Of a stretch of DNA of 41,883 bases, positions 8,836 to 17,278 are shown piece after piece. The DNA comes from Halieaceae bacterium UBA5085 (GTDB lineage: Bacteria > Pseudomonadota > Gammaproteobacteria > Pseudomonadales > Halieaceae): NCBI GenBank assembly GCA_002414665.1, contig DIAF01000034.1:115556-157438 (forward strand), read 5' to 3'. The notes beneath the pieces are model-generated. The model made no database searches. It was given only the letters and a program-made list of their open reading frames with translations, and was not told where the DNA came from. The translations under genes and the position numbers were made by a program. Position 1 is the first letter of the stretch. Every line of letters starts with the position of its first letter.

Positions 8836-9393
8836 ATGCGCCACTACACCGCGACCAGCCTGCGCAGCTTCGGCGGCCACACCCCTTCCCTGGGGCAGCG
8901 CGTGCTGATCGACCCCAGCGCCGTGGTTCTGGGGGATGTCGAGCTGGGTGACGACGTGTCCGTCTGGCCACAGGCGGTAATCCGCGGTGACATGCACCGC
9001 ATCCGCATCGGCTCGCGCACCAGCGTGCAGGATGGCAGCGTGCTGCACATCACCCATGCCGGACCCTACAACCCCGACGGCTGGCCGCTGTTGATCGGCA
9101 GCGATGTGACCATAGGACACAACGCCACATTACACGGCTGCACCCTTGGCAACCGGGTGCTGGTGGGAATGGGCGCAACGGTCATGGATGGCGCCGTGGT
9201 TGAGGACGCGGTGGTCATCGGCGCCTGTGCGCTGGTGACACCGGGCAAGACCTTGCGCAGCGGCTACCTGTATGCGGGCAGCCCGGCACGCGAGATAAGG
9301 CCCCTGAGCGAGCAAGAGCTCGACTACTTCAGCTACAGCGCAGCCAACTACGTGCGCCTCAAGGACCAGCATCTGGCCGAGCTGGAGCGCTGA
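8836..9393 (+). CDS. Gamma carbonic anhydrase family protein (YrdA-like)
   Basis: Trimeric left-handed beta-helix protein of 185 aa. Hexapeptide repeats run through the middle: VLIDPSAVVLGDVELGDDVS, then VSVWPQAVIRGDMHRIRIGS, the RGD loop typical of the family. Likely metal-ligand histidines are in VLHITHAGP and in VTIGHNATLHGCTLGN. Homologues include E. coli YrdA and the Pseudomonas gamma-class enzyme; many bind zinc but have weak or no measured CO2 hydration. The ATG at 8836 has an ideal AAGGAG site 7 bases upstream. Transcribed divergently from the YheV-like gene and convergently with aroE. Confidence 0.9.
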   Translation: MRHYTATSLRSFGGHTPSLGQRVLIDPSAVVLGDVELGDDVSVWPQAVIRGDMHRIRIGSRTSVQDGSVLHITHAGPYNPDGWPLLIGSDVTIGHNATLHGCTLGNRVLVGMGATVMDGAVVEDAVVIGACALVTPGKTLRSGYLYAGSPAREIRPLSEQELDYFSYSAANYVRLKDQHLAELER

Positions 9394-9417
9394 ATACACC
9401 GCTCGCGCTGCGCCAGA

Positions 9418-10257
9418 TCAGGCCGCTGCCAGCAAATGCCTCATCTGCGCGATCACCGGCTGCGTGGCTGGGCGCACCTGGCGCCAACGATAGAACGATT
9501 CTGCCGCCTGCTCCACCAGCATGCCCAGCCCGTCCGCTACGGCCCAGGCGGTGTTTTGTGCCGCCCAGCGCATGAACGGTGTGGGTTCGGCGCCGTAAAG
9601 CATGTCGTAGCAGCAGCTGCGCACCGTGAGCTGAATCTCCGGCAGGATGGGCATCTCCCCGGACAGGCCGGCGCTGGTCGCATTTATCAGCACATCCACC
9701 TCAAGCCCCTCCAGCTGCTCGAGGCCGCCACCGCGCACCGGGCCAAGGGTCGCAAAGGCCTCCGCCAGCTCTTCCGCGCGCGCCGCGGTGCGGTTGGCGA
9801 TCAGCAGGGCGGCGGGGCGTTCACTCAACAGCGGCTCCAGCACACCGCGCACCGCGCCGCCGGCACCGATGATGGCCACGCGGCGCCCCTGCAGTTGCCA
9901 GCCGAGATTCGCCACCATGTCACGCACCAGGCCAATGCCATCGGTTGTGTCACCGGCAATGGTGCCATCCGCGCCAGCGCTCAGTGTGTTTACCGCACCG
10001 GCCCGCCGAGCCCGCGCGGTGAGGGTGTCCGCAAACGCGCAGGCCTCCTGCTTGAACGGTACCGTGACATTCAGGCCCTTGCCGCCGCTGGCGAAAAAAG
10101 ACCGGGCGGAACGGGCAAAGTCGTCCAGCTCCACGCGCACAGCACGGTACTGCAGGTGTTGCCCGCACTGTTCTGCGAACGCCGCATGAATTGCCGGCGA
10201 CTTGCTGTGCTTGATGGGGTTGCCAAAAACGGCGTATTTGTCTGGCTGCGCAGTCAT
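9418..10257 (-). CDS. aroE: Shikimate dehydrogenase
   Basis: NADP-dependent reduction of 3-dehydroshikimate to shikimate, the fourth step of the aromatic pathway; cytosolic. From the ATG at 10257 the product is 279 aa, a normal AroE length; a TTG at 10272 is possible. Motifs: YAVFGNPIKHSKSPAIH binds shikimate, NVTVPFKQEA carries the catalytic lysine, and VAIIGAGGAVRGVL is the dinucleotide-binding loop. NRTAARAEELAE supplies the NADP phosphate contact, and INATSAGLSG and DMLYG follow. Last gene of the minus-strand run lysM-dprA-tsaC-hemF-aroE, 42 bases after hemF. Confidence 0.96.
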   Translation of the reverse strand: MTAQPDKYAVFGNPIKHSKSPAIHAAFAEQCGQHLQYRAVRVELDDFARSARSFFASGGKGLNVTVPFKQEACAFADTLTARARRAGAVNTLSAGADGTIAGDTTDGIGLVRDMVANLGWQLQGRRVAIIGAGGAVRGVLEPLLSERPAALLIANRTAARAEELAEAFATLGPVRGGGLEQLEGLEVDVLINATSAGLSGEMPILPEIQLTVRSCCYDMLYGAEPTPFMRWAAQNTAWAVADGLGMLVEQAAESFYRWRQVRPATQPVIAQMRHLLAAA

Positions 10258-10299
10258 GAGAGGTCTGTCCAACGCGATGTCGGGTGAGCCGGCCGGGCG

Positions 10300-11205
10300 T
10301 TATTCACCAAGCCAGTCCCGGTGCTGCAGGTAATAATCCGTCAGCTCCGCCTCCGCAGAACCGGGTTCAGGCTGATAGTTGTACTCCCAGCGCACCAGTG
10401 GTGGCAACGACATCAGAATCGCCTCGGTGCGCCCGTCCGACTGCAAGCCAAACAGCGTACCGCGGTCGAACACCAGGTTGAATTCCACGTAGCGGCCGCG
10501 CCGATAAAGCTGGAACTGGCGCTCACGTTCGCCCCAGGGCTGGTTCTTGCGGCGCTGCACGATCGGCAGGTAAGCGGGCAGGTAGGAATCCCCCACGGCG
10601 CGCATGAAGTCGAAACAGCGCTCAAAGCCGCCCTCGTTGAGGTCATCGTAAAACAGCCCACCCACACCTCGAGGCTCGCGGCGGTGTTTCAGGTAGAAGT
10701 ACTCATCACACCAACGCTTGTAACGGGGGTAAACGTCCTCGCCGAAGGGAGCGCAGGCGTCTGCTGCCACCTGATGCCAGTGCCGGCAGTCTTCGCGATT
10801 GCCGTAATAGGGTGTCAGATCATAGCCGCCACCGAACCACCAGACCGGCTCGGCGCCGTCCTTCTCCGCCACGAACATGCGGACGTTGGCATGGGACGTA
10901 GGCACGAAGGGGTTTCTGGGATGGATCACCAGGGAAACACCCATCGCCTGGTAGCTGCGTCCGGCGAGCTCCGGCCGGGCCGCCGTTGCCGAAGGCGGCA
11001 GGTGTTCCCCCATCACATGGGAAAAATTGACGCCGGCTTTCTCGAACACGTCGCCATCCGCCAGCACGCGACTGCGGCCACCGCCCCCTTCGGCGCGCTG
11101 CCACTCGTCGACGATGAAGTCTTTGCCGCCGTCCTCCAGCGCCAGCGCTTCACAGATGCGCTGCTGCAATGCCAGCAGGTAGGTTTTGACGTCTTCGGCG
11201 TGCAT
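10300..11205 (-). CDS. hemF: Oxygen-dependent coproporphyrinogen III oxidase
   Basis: Converts coproporphyrinogen III to protoporphyrinogen IX with O2, a late step of haem synthesis in the cytosol. 301 aa from the ATG at 11205, matching the usual 299-305; GAGGA lies upstream and the longer frame adds a non-conserved stretch. Conserved blocks: GGGGRSRVL, VWWFGGGYDLTPYYG, HWHQVAADACAPFG, KHRREPRGVGGLFYDDL, and the C-terminal YVEFNLVFDRGTLFGLQSDG followed by RTEAILMSLPP. The aerobic form fits an organism with an aa3 oxidase and a P450. Same transcription unit as tsaC and aroE. Confidence 0.97.
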   Translation of the reverse strand: MHAEDVKTYLLALQQRICEALALEDGGKDFIVDEWQRAEGGGGRSRVLADGDVFEKAGVNFSHVMGEHLPPSATAARPELAGRSYQAMGVSLVIHPRNPFVPTSHANVRMFVAEKDGAEPVWWFGGGYDLTPYYGNREDCRHWHQVAADACAPFGEDVYPRYKRWCDEYFYLKHRREPRGVGGLFYDDLNEGGFERCFDFMRAVGDSYLPAYLPIVQRRKNQPWGERERQFQLYRRGRYVEFNLVFDRGTLFGLQSDGRTEAILMSLPPLVRWEYNYQPEPGSAEAELTDYYLQHRDWLGE

Positions 11206-11281
11206 GGCGGTGGAGTCCTCACGTTCAGCGCCGGCCATTATACGCATGCCGCCGGCAGGCTTGCACCGGCGCGGGCCCGAA

Positions 11282-11839
11282 TCAGGAGCGCAACACCCTG
11301 TCGGTTTGCAGATCGCGAATCACCGAGGGCCTCAATGCGCCACCGAGCGGGCCGGGCAGAATCCCATCCAGCATGCCGCGGAAATAGCGATGCACCTGAA
11401 ACAGCGACTGCGCCGGCCGACTGCCGCCCGGGTTGGCCGAGGTCGACACCAGCGGCCCTCCCCAGGCGGAACACAGGGCGACCATACCGGGATGGGCGGT
11501 AACCCTGACGGCCACCGTATCACGGCCACCGTGCACCCAGGCTGGCACCCGTCCGTGGTGCGGAATCAGCCAGGTTGTGGGGCCGGGCCAGGAAAGCGCC
11601 AGCTTCTGCCGCTGCGCGTCACTCAGCTCCGCCAACAGGGCGGCTATCTGCTGAGTGTTGGCGGCGACCAGAATCAGCCCCTTTTCCACAGGGCGCTCCT
11701 TGATCTGCAAAAGCCGGGCGACCGCCTGAGGGTCGCCGGGATCACAACTCAGGCCCCAGACCGCCTCCGTGGGACAGGCAATCACCCCGCCGTCGGCCAG
11801 GGCGCGCACGGCGGCTTTAAGTTGCAGGGCAGATGGCAT
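11282..11839 (-). CDS. tsaC: L-threonylcarbamoyladenylate synthase (short TsaC/YrdC type)
   Basis: Makes threonylcarbamoyl-AMP from threonine, bicarbonate and ATP, the first step of the t6A modification of tRNAs that read ANN codons. 185 aa, the short YrdC-only form without the Sua5 domain. Motifs: ACPTEAVWGLSCDP, the KxR-type pair in LLQIKERP, GPTTWLIP, DTVAVRVTAHP and VSTSANPGG. GAGGAG lies 10 bases before the ATG. Sits between dprA and hemF, the same order as in Pseudomonas. Confidence 0.95.
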   Translation of the reverse strand: MPSALQLKAAVRALADGGVIACPTEAVWGLSCDPGDPQAVARLLQIKERPVEKGLILVAANTQQIAALLAELSDAQRQKLALSWPGPTTWLIPHHGRVPAWVHGGRDTVAVRVTAHPGMVALCSAWGGPLVSTSANPGGSRPAQSLFQVHRYFRGMLDGILPGPLGGALRPSVIRDLQTDRVLRS

Positions 11840-11941
11840 ACGGTGCTACTCCTCACAGGGCTGGGCGCGGGCAGATCCGGCCGCTCGACCGGGGCAACCT
11901 CGCCGCGGCAGCGGCCGATGGCACACAGCGGAGCGGGGAAT

Positions 11942-13081
11942 TTAACCACTCTCCCGGGACGTGGCAAGCCCGGCCTGCGTGCACAGGTAGCGGCCCGCTT
12001 CGCGCAGCACGAGGCCACGGGCTTCCAGCAGCGACAAGGCAGACAGCACCTCAGGCAGAGGGCGGCCCGAGACCGCGACCAGAGCGTCGACATCAACAGC
12101 CGCGCCGCCCATCAAAGCCAGTAGCCAGTGCGCCTGCGCGGACTCCGTAGATTGCGCAGCGGCGCGCGTCGGCCGCTGTCCGCTAAACAGAGGCCCCAGG
12201 TTGTCGAGAACATCTTCGATCGCTTCCACCAGCACCGCACCGTCGCGCAGGAGATGCAGGCAGCCACGGCCGCCGACATGACCGGGGAACCAGGGCAGGG
12301 CGAACACCTCCCGCCCCTGTTCCAATGCGGTGCCGGCCGTGATGAGGGAGCCACTCGGCAGTGCCGCCTCTACCACCAGCACCCCGAGGGACAGGCCACT
12401 GATGATGCGGTTGCGCGCCGGGAAGTGCCCGGGAAGCGGCGGAGTCAAGGGCGGGAACTCGGTCACCAGGCAACCCCCATCAAGCAGTTCCCTGGCCAGT
12501 GCAGCGTGGCGCCGCGGGTAAACCGAGTCGACACCGGTTGCCATTACCGCAACCGATGCGCCCCCGGCGAGCAACGCGCCGCGGTGGGCGGCGGCGTCGA
12601 TGCCCAGTGCAAGGCCGCTGGTCACTACCAGACCGGCGCCGACGGCCTCGGCGGACAACTCGGTGGCGGCGCGCAACCCCATGGCGCTTGCCTTGCGGCT
12701 GCCGACCACGGCGAGCTGGGGCGCACACAGCGCCGCCACGTGGCCGCGGGCGTAGAGGAAGGGGGGTGGATCGTTGATCATCGCCAGCAGCGGCGGATAA
12801 TCCGGCTGGCCCAGCACCAGAACCCGGGCGGCGGCGGCACGCAGGTGATCGAGCTGATGGGTTATATCAACGGCAGCCTGCGGGTGACGACCAAGACGTC
12901 GGGCAAGCGCGATATCCTGCACCGCAGCCGCTGTCGCGCCCGCTGCCAGCAAATCCCCGGGCGCGGCCTGCAACAGCGCCTCAGGCGTATTGAAATACGC
13001 GAGCAGGTGCCTGAGCTGGCGACTTTTAAGCTGTGGAAGGCTGTGCAGCAGCAGGCACAGCCGTGCGTGATCGGTATCCAT
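11942..13081 (-). CDS. dprA: DNA processing protein DprA (Smf)
   Basis: Loads RecA on incoming single-stranded DNA during natural transformation; cytosolic. 379 aa with an N-terminal SAM-like segment, a central Rossmann fold (VVGSRKASAMGLRAA, VTSGLALGIDAAAHRGALL, VAVMATGVDSVYPRRH, FPARNRIISGLSLGVLVVEA) and a C-terminal winged-helix DML1-like domain (VDALVAVSGRPLPEVLSALS). Complete, with AAGGATG before the ATG. Its presence does not prove competence; most gammaproteobacteria carry it. Second gene of the minus-strand run. Confidence 0.96.
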   Translation of the reverse strand: MDTDHARLCLLLHSLPQLKSRQLRHLLAYFNTPEALLQAAPGDLLAAGATAAAVQDIALARRLGRHPQAAVDITHQLDHLRAAAARVLVLGQPDYPPLLAMINDPPPFLYARGHVAALCAPQLAVVGSRKASAMGLRAATELSAEAVGAGLVVTSGLALGIDAAAHRGALLAGGASVAVMATGVDSVYPRRHAALARELLDGGCLVTEFPPLTPPLPGHFPARNRIISGLSLGVLVVEAALPSGSLITAGTALEQGREVFALPWFPGHVGGRGCLHLLRDGAVLVEAIEDVLDNLGPLFSGQRPTRAAAQSTESAQAHWLLALMGGAAVDVDALVAVSGRPLPEVLSALSLLEARGLVLREAGRYLCTQAGLATSRESG

Positions 13082-13156
13082 ACATCATCCTTGACGTAAT
13101 CTCCGTTAAACAGGCAACTGCCCGGCGCCGGCCATTCCGTGGCCGCCGCAGTTACT

Positions 13157-14191
13157 TCAGGGGTTCTTCACCTTGTCGAGGACCTTCAGCGGCCGGTTGG
13201 CACGCAGCACCAGCGCGTAGCTTGCTTTCTCGAACACTTCGAAGACCATCAACAACCCGGCGCGGGTGTCGGGCAGGGCAACGTTCTGCCGTGCCACCTC
13301 ATCAAACACCAGGCCACCGGCCTGATAGATCGCCAGCACGTGGCCGACTTCAAGACCCTCGCGCTCACCGCGGTTCAGCACCACGATATCGCCCTGGCCA
13401 ATCTGGCTGACGCCACCATCCACCGCAATCATGAAGCCGTCATCGACCGTCACACCCGGCGCGCGCGGCTGGAACGTGGCATCCAGCACCCGCTCGCGCT
13501 GCGGCAGCAGCCGGTCGGCGATGCGCACTTCTTCCGTGACCCGGGTGACCGTGAGTTCGGTCACCTCGTCGCGGTTGCTGCTGACCAGACGCGCATTGCC
13601 GATATCCACGGCCTGGTAGCCCAGCAACTCGCCCGTCACCGGGTCGCTGTAGGTGTCACCGGCGCGGAAAATGCCGTAGGTGCGTTCACCGTCGGGGAAG
13701 GGGCCGCGACCGTAGACCCGGTCACCGGGCGCCGCAATCAGGCGACCCTGGTCGCCGGCCACAACATAGGCAGAGTTGTTCAGTGCATCCGCATCGAGGA
13801 TGAGGTGGCGCTTCAGGAACGCACCGATTTCATCCAGGGGAATAACGGGAATGGCCAGATCCAGGGGACTGACGCGCATGCCCGGATCCAGCTTCACGTC
13901 GCGGCCACGGCGCAACTGCAGGCGCGGCTCGCCGTTCACCCAGGTCAGGTAGAGCTCGTCACCGGGGTAGATCAGGTGCGGGTTATCGATTTGCGGATTG
14001 ACGTCCCACAGCTCCGGCCAGCGCCAGGGCTGGCGCAGGTACATCCCCGAGATGCCCCACAGCGTGTCGCCGCGCTTGACCACATACACATCGGGCACAT
14101 CCTCATTCAGCTCGACCGCAGCGCCCGCCAGGGCGCCAAAAAACAGGCTCCCGAGCAATACGAGGCACACTGTAAAAGACTTCGCTCTCAT
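13157..14191 (-). CDS. LysM domain peptidoglycan-binding protein
   Basis: Exported protein of 344 aa with a signal peptide (hydrophobic at 8-24, cleavage near AGAAVE). One LysM domain at about 35-80 starts DVYVVKRGDTLWGISGMYL and contains the extended insertion RQPWRWPELWDVNPQIDNPH, a form found in the Pseudomonas PA0020 group. The rest, about 250 residues, is predicted beta-rich and contains no motif I recognise. PA0020-type proteins have been linked to envelope functions; the exact role is unknown. First gene of the run toward dprA and divergent from def with 221 bases between. Confidence 0.88.
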   Translation of the reverse strand: MRAKSFTVCLVLLGSLFFGALAGAAVELNEDVPDVYVVKRGDTLWGISGMYLRQPWRWPELWDVNPQIDNPHLIYPGDELYLTWVNGEPRLQLRRGRDVKLDPGMRVSPLDLAIPVIPLDEIGAFLKRHLILDADALNNSAYVVAGDQGRLIAAPGDRVYGRGPFPDGERTYGIFRAGDTYSDPVTGELLGYQAVDIGNARLVSSNRDEVTELTVTRVTEEVRIADRLLPQRERVLDATFQPRAPGVTVDDGFMIAVDGGVSQIGQGDIVVLNRGEREGLEVGHVLAIYQAGGLVFDEVARQNVALPDTRAGLLMVFEVFEKASYALVLRANRPLKVLDKVKNP

Positions 14192-14412
14192 GATTTGTCC
14201 AGCCCGTCCCTGTTATCATCTACCCACCGTCGCCTCAGGCAGGTTTTCCCCCTGTCCCGCTGCCAGCGTGCGACGCGCCCCTACACGGCACTGGGCACCA
14301 CCTTGCCAGCAGCGATATACTAGGCACAGTTTGCGGCGGGCATGGGTCCGTGGCAAGCCCAAATGTGACTAATTCACCATTGCTCGGTTGAGCCCCGAAG
14401 GCAGCTAACTCC

Positions 14413-14919
14413 ATGGCAGTACTCGACATTCTCGAATTTCCGGACCCGCGGCTGCGCACCCGGGCGGAGCCCGTAGCGGCGGTCACCGACACCACGCGCG
14501 CACTGGTTGATGACCTTTTTGAGACCATGTACGCCGCACCGGGCATCGGCCTTGCGGCGACGCAGGTGAATGTCCACCAGCGCGTGCTGGTCATTGATGT
14601 CAGCCAGGATCGCAGCGAACCCCTGGTCTTCATCAACCCGGAAGTGACCGTGCTGGATCCCGATCTGGGCGAATACGATGAGGGCTGCCTGTCGGTGCCG
14701 GGGTTCTATGAGACGGTGCAGCGCCCCCGGCGCATTTCGGTGACGGCCCTGGATCGCAACGGCGACGCCTTTTCACGAGAGCTGGACGGGCTGCTTGCCG
14801 TGTGCCTGCAACACGAGATCGACCACCTCGACGGCAAACTGTTTGTTGATTACATCTCGCCGGTGAAGCGCCAGCGCATTCGCAAGAAACTGCAGAAAGA
14901 ACAGCGGCGCCAGGCCTGA
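14413..14919 (+). CDS. def: Peptide deformylase
   Basis: Removes the formyl group from the N-terminal methionine of new proteins; Fe2+ metalloenzyme of 168 aa. All three motifs are intact: GIGLAATQ, EGCLSVPG with the metal-ligand Cys, and QHEIDHLDG with the HExxH histidines and catalytic Glu. An AAGGCAG site precedes the ATG. It is followed after one base by fmt, which adds the same formyl group to the initiator tRNA, so the pair is an obvious functional operon. Confidence 0.98.
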   Translation: MAVLDILEFPDPRLRTRAEPVAAVTDTTRALVDDLFETMYAAPGIGLAATQVNVHQRVLVIDVSQDRSEPLVFINPEVTVLDPDLGEYDEGCLSVPGFYETVQRPRRISVTALDRNGDAFSRELDGLLAVCLQHEIDHLDGKLFVDYISPVKRQRIRKKLQKEQRRQA

Positions 14920-14920
14920 C

Positions 14921-15895
14921 ATGGCCAACGCACCCTTGCGGGTCCTCTTCGCCGGCACACCGGATTTCGCCGCCAGCCACCTGCAGGCGCTGCTGGACAG
15001 TCCCCACCAGGTGGTCGGCGTGTACACACAACCTGATCGGCCGGCAGGCCGCGGCAAGAAGCTGCAGGCCAGTCCGGTGAAGCAACTGGCACTGCAGGCC
15101 GGGCTGCCGCTGCGCCAGCCGGTCAGCCTGCGCACGCCTGAAACGCAGGCCGAGCTGGCCGCTTTTGCCGCCGACGTCCTGGTGGTGGTGGCCTACGGCC
15201 TGATCCTGCCGCAGGCGATACTCGATACGCCCCGCTGGGGCTGCCTCAACGTGCACGCGTCGCTGCTGCCGCGCTGGCGCGGCGCAGCGCCCATCCAGCG
15301 GGCCATCCAGGCCGGCGACACCGAGAGCGGCGTCACCATCATGCAGATGGATGCCGGGCTGGATACCGGTGCCATGCTGGCGATCGCGCGCTGCCCCATC
15401 GACAGTGCCACCAGCGCTGCCGTTCTGCATGACCGGCTCGCCGAACTCGGTCCACCGCTGCTGCTGCAGGTGCTCAACGATCTGCCGGGTTATCTGCAGG
15501 CGGGTGTCGCCCAGGACGACAGCCTCGCCACCTACGCACACAAAATTGAAAAGGCCGAGGGCGCACTGGATTGGCGGCGACCTGCAACTGAACTGGCGCG
15601 CCAGGTCGCAGCCTTCAACCCCTTTCCCGTATGCTTCGCGGTGCTCAACGGCGAGCGGGTGCGCATCTGGACGGCCAGTGCCGTCTCCGAGGCGGCCCAC
15701 GCCGCCCCCGGTACGATACTCAGCGCCGATCGTGAAGGCATTCGGGTGGCCTGCGGCAACGGCAGCCTGCGGCTCCATACCCTGCAATTGCCCGGCGGCC
15801 GCGCGCTGCCTGCGGCTGACCTGTTGAACGCACAGAGCGCGCAGTTTGCACCCGGGGCCTGTTTCCAGCCGGTAGCGGAAGCGGCGACCTCCTGA
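14921..15895 (+). CDS. fmt: Methionyl-tRNA formyltransferase
   Basis: Formylates Met-tRNA(fMet) with 10-formyl-tetrahydrofolate; cytosolic, 324 aa. N-terminal formyltransferase domain with RVLFAGTPDFAASHL, the loop QPDRPAGRGKKLQ, the active-site block NVHASLLPRWRGAAPIQRAI and GVTIMQMDAGLDTGAML. The C-terminal OB-type tRNA-binding domain begins near residue 208. The stop TGA overlaps the next start as TGATG, indicating translational coupling with rsmB. Confidence 0.98.
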   Translation: MANAPLRVLFAGTPDFAASHLQALLDSPHQVVGVYTQPDRPAGRGKKLQASPVKQLALQAGLPLRQPVSLRTPETQAELAAFAADVLVVVAYGLILPQAILDTPRWGCLNVHASLLPRWRGAAPIQRAIQAGDTESGVTIMQMDAGLDTGAMLAIARCPIDSATSAAVLHDRLAELGPPLLLQVLNDLPGYLQAGVAQDDSLATYAHKIEKAEGALDWRRPATELARQVAAFNPFPVCFAVLNGERVRIWTASAVSEAAHAAPGTILSADREGIRVACGNGSLRLHTLQLPGGRALPAADLLNAQSAQFAPGACFQPVAEAATS

Positions 15896-17193
15896 TGACC
15901 ACAGATACCCGGGCCGCGGCGGCGCAAACCATTGCCGGCGTACTACAGGGCGGGTCGCTGAATACGCTGCTCCCCGCCGCACTGGAGACCGTGAGCAGCC
16001 GCGACCGGGGCCTGCTGCAACAACTCTGCTACGGTACCCTGAGACTGTACCCGCGGCTGTACCCGCAGCTGCAGGCACTGCTGGACAAGCCACTGCGCAG
16101 CAAGGATAGCGACATCGAGGCACTGCTGCTGCTCGGACTGTACCAACTGGAAGACACGCGAATCCCGGACCACGCCGCCGTCGCCGCCAGTGTCGGCGCA
16201 ACACGGGCGCTGAAAAAGGACTGGGCGCGCGGCCTCTGCAACGCGGTGCTGCGACGTTTCCTGCGGGAACGTAACGGCCTTGCCGAGGCGCTGGGTCCGG
16301 CAGCGCGCTGCGCGCACCCCCAATGGCTGTACGACGCGTTGCAGACCGACTGGCCTGAACACGCCGAGGCCATGTTGCAGGCCAATAACGCACAACCGCC
16401 GATGGTGCTGCGGGTGAACGCACAACGCGCCTCCCGCGAACAGTACCTGCAGCGCCTGGCGGACGCGGGGATGCCGGCACAGGCCGGGGCACTGGCTCCG
16501 GAGGCCATCTACCTCGATGCACCCACCGACGTCGGTCTACTGCCGGGCTTCGCGGAAGGCCTGGCCAGCGTGCAGGATGAGGCCGCACAGGTGGCGGCCC
16601 TGCTACTCGCGCCTGGTCATGGCGCGCGCGTGCTGGACGCCTGCGCGGCACCCGGCGGCAAGGCCTGCCACCTGCTCGAGCGGCACCCGGACATCGCGCT
16701 CACTGCCATGGATGTCGATGAAACGCGGTTGCAGCGGGTGCACGAGAACCTGCAGCGCCTGCAGCTGCGCGCCACGGTGGTCTGCGGCGATGCGGCCCGT
16801 CCCCCGGCTCTGCTGCCCGCAGAATATTTTCACCACATTCTGGTCGACGCGCCCTGTTCTGCGAGCGGGGTGATCCGTCGCCATCCCGATGTCAAACTGC
16901 TGCGCCGCCCCGAAGACATTCCGGCACTGGCCGCACAGCAAGGCGCGATCCTCGATGGTCTGTGGGCGCTGCTGGCACCTGGCGGCACGCTGCTGTACGT
17001 CACCTGCTCGGTGCTGGAGGCAGAGAACAGCGATGTCATCAGCGCTTTCCTCGCGCGCACCGAAGACGCTGAATCGCTGCCATTGAACGTCGGTACTCGC
17101 AGGGCGGCGGGCAATCAGATATTGCCCACCCACAACGGCCCGGACGGCCTGTTTTTCAGCCTGCTGCAGCGGCGCGCGAAAAGCCCGGCCTAG
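15895..17193 (+). CDS. rsmB: 16S rRNA (cytosine-967 C5)-methyltransferase
   Basis: Methylates C967 of 16S rRNA with S-adenosylmethionine. 432 aa: an N-terminal NusB-like RNA-binding domain (about 1-140), then the RsmB methyltransferase domain. The SAM motif LDACAAPGGK is at 247-256. The two cysteines of m5C enzymes are present: Cys321 in VDAPCSASG and Cys371 in YVTCSVLEAEN. It follows fmt with a one-base overlap, and trkA comes 85 bases later, the same order as in Pseudomonas and E. coli. Confidence 0.97.
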   Translation: MTTDTRAAAAQTIAGVLQGGSLNTLLPAALETVSSRDRGLLQQLCYGTLRLYPRLYPQLQALLDKPLRSKDSDIEALLLLGLYQLEDTRIPDHAAVAASVGATRALKKDWARGLCNAVLRRFLRERNGLAEALGPAARCAHPQWLYDALQTDWPEHAEAMLQANNAQPPMVLRVNAQRASREQYLQRLADAGMPAQAGALAPEAIYLDAPTDVGLLPGFAEGLASVQDEAAQVAALLLAPGHGARVLDACAAPGGKACHLLERHPDIALTAMDVDETRLQRVHENLQRLQLRATVVCGDAARPPALLPAEYFHHILVDAPCSASGVIRRHPDVKLLRRPEDIPALAAQQGAILDGLWALLAPGGTLLYVTCSVLEAENSDVISAFLARTEDAESLPLNVGTRRAAGNQILPTHNGPDGLFFSLLQRRAKSPA

Positions 17194-17278
17194 AGTGCAG
17201 TATTACAACCCCTGCACCCTTACATTTTGCGGGCCTTTTCATTAAGGTGGCGGGAATTTCAGGGGGGTCGCCCCAATC

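Noticed and set aside
13139..14323. 394-codon plus-strand frame opposite the LysM gene
   Set aside because: The minus-strand protein has a signal peptide and LysM domain; the plus frame has neither.
14633..16651. 672-codon minus-strand frame opposite def, fmt and rsmB
   Set aside because: The three plus-strand genes are certain; this frame has Arg/Pro/Ala-rich composition and no domain.
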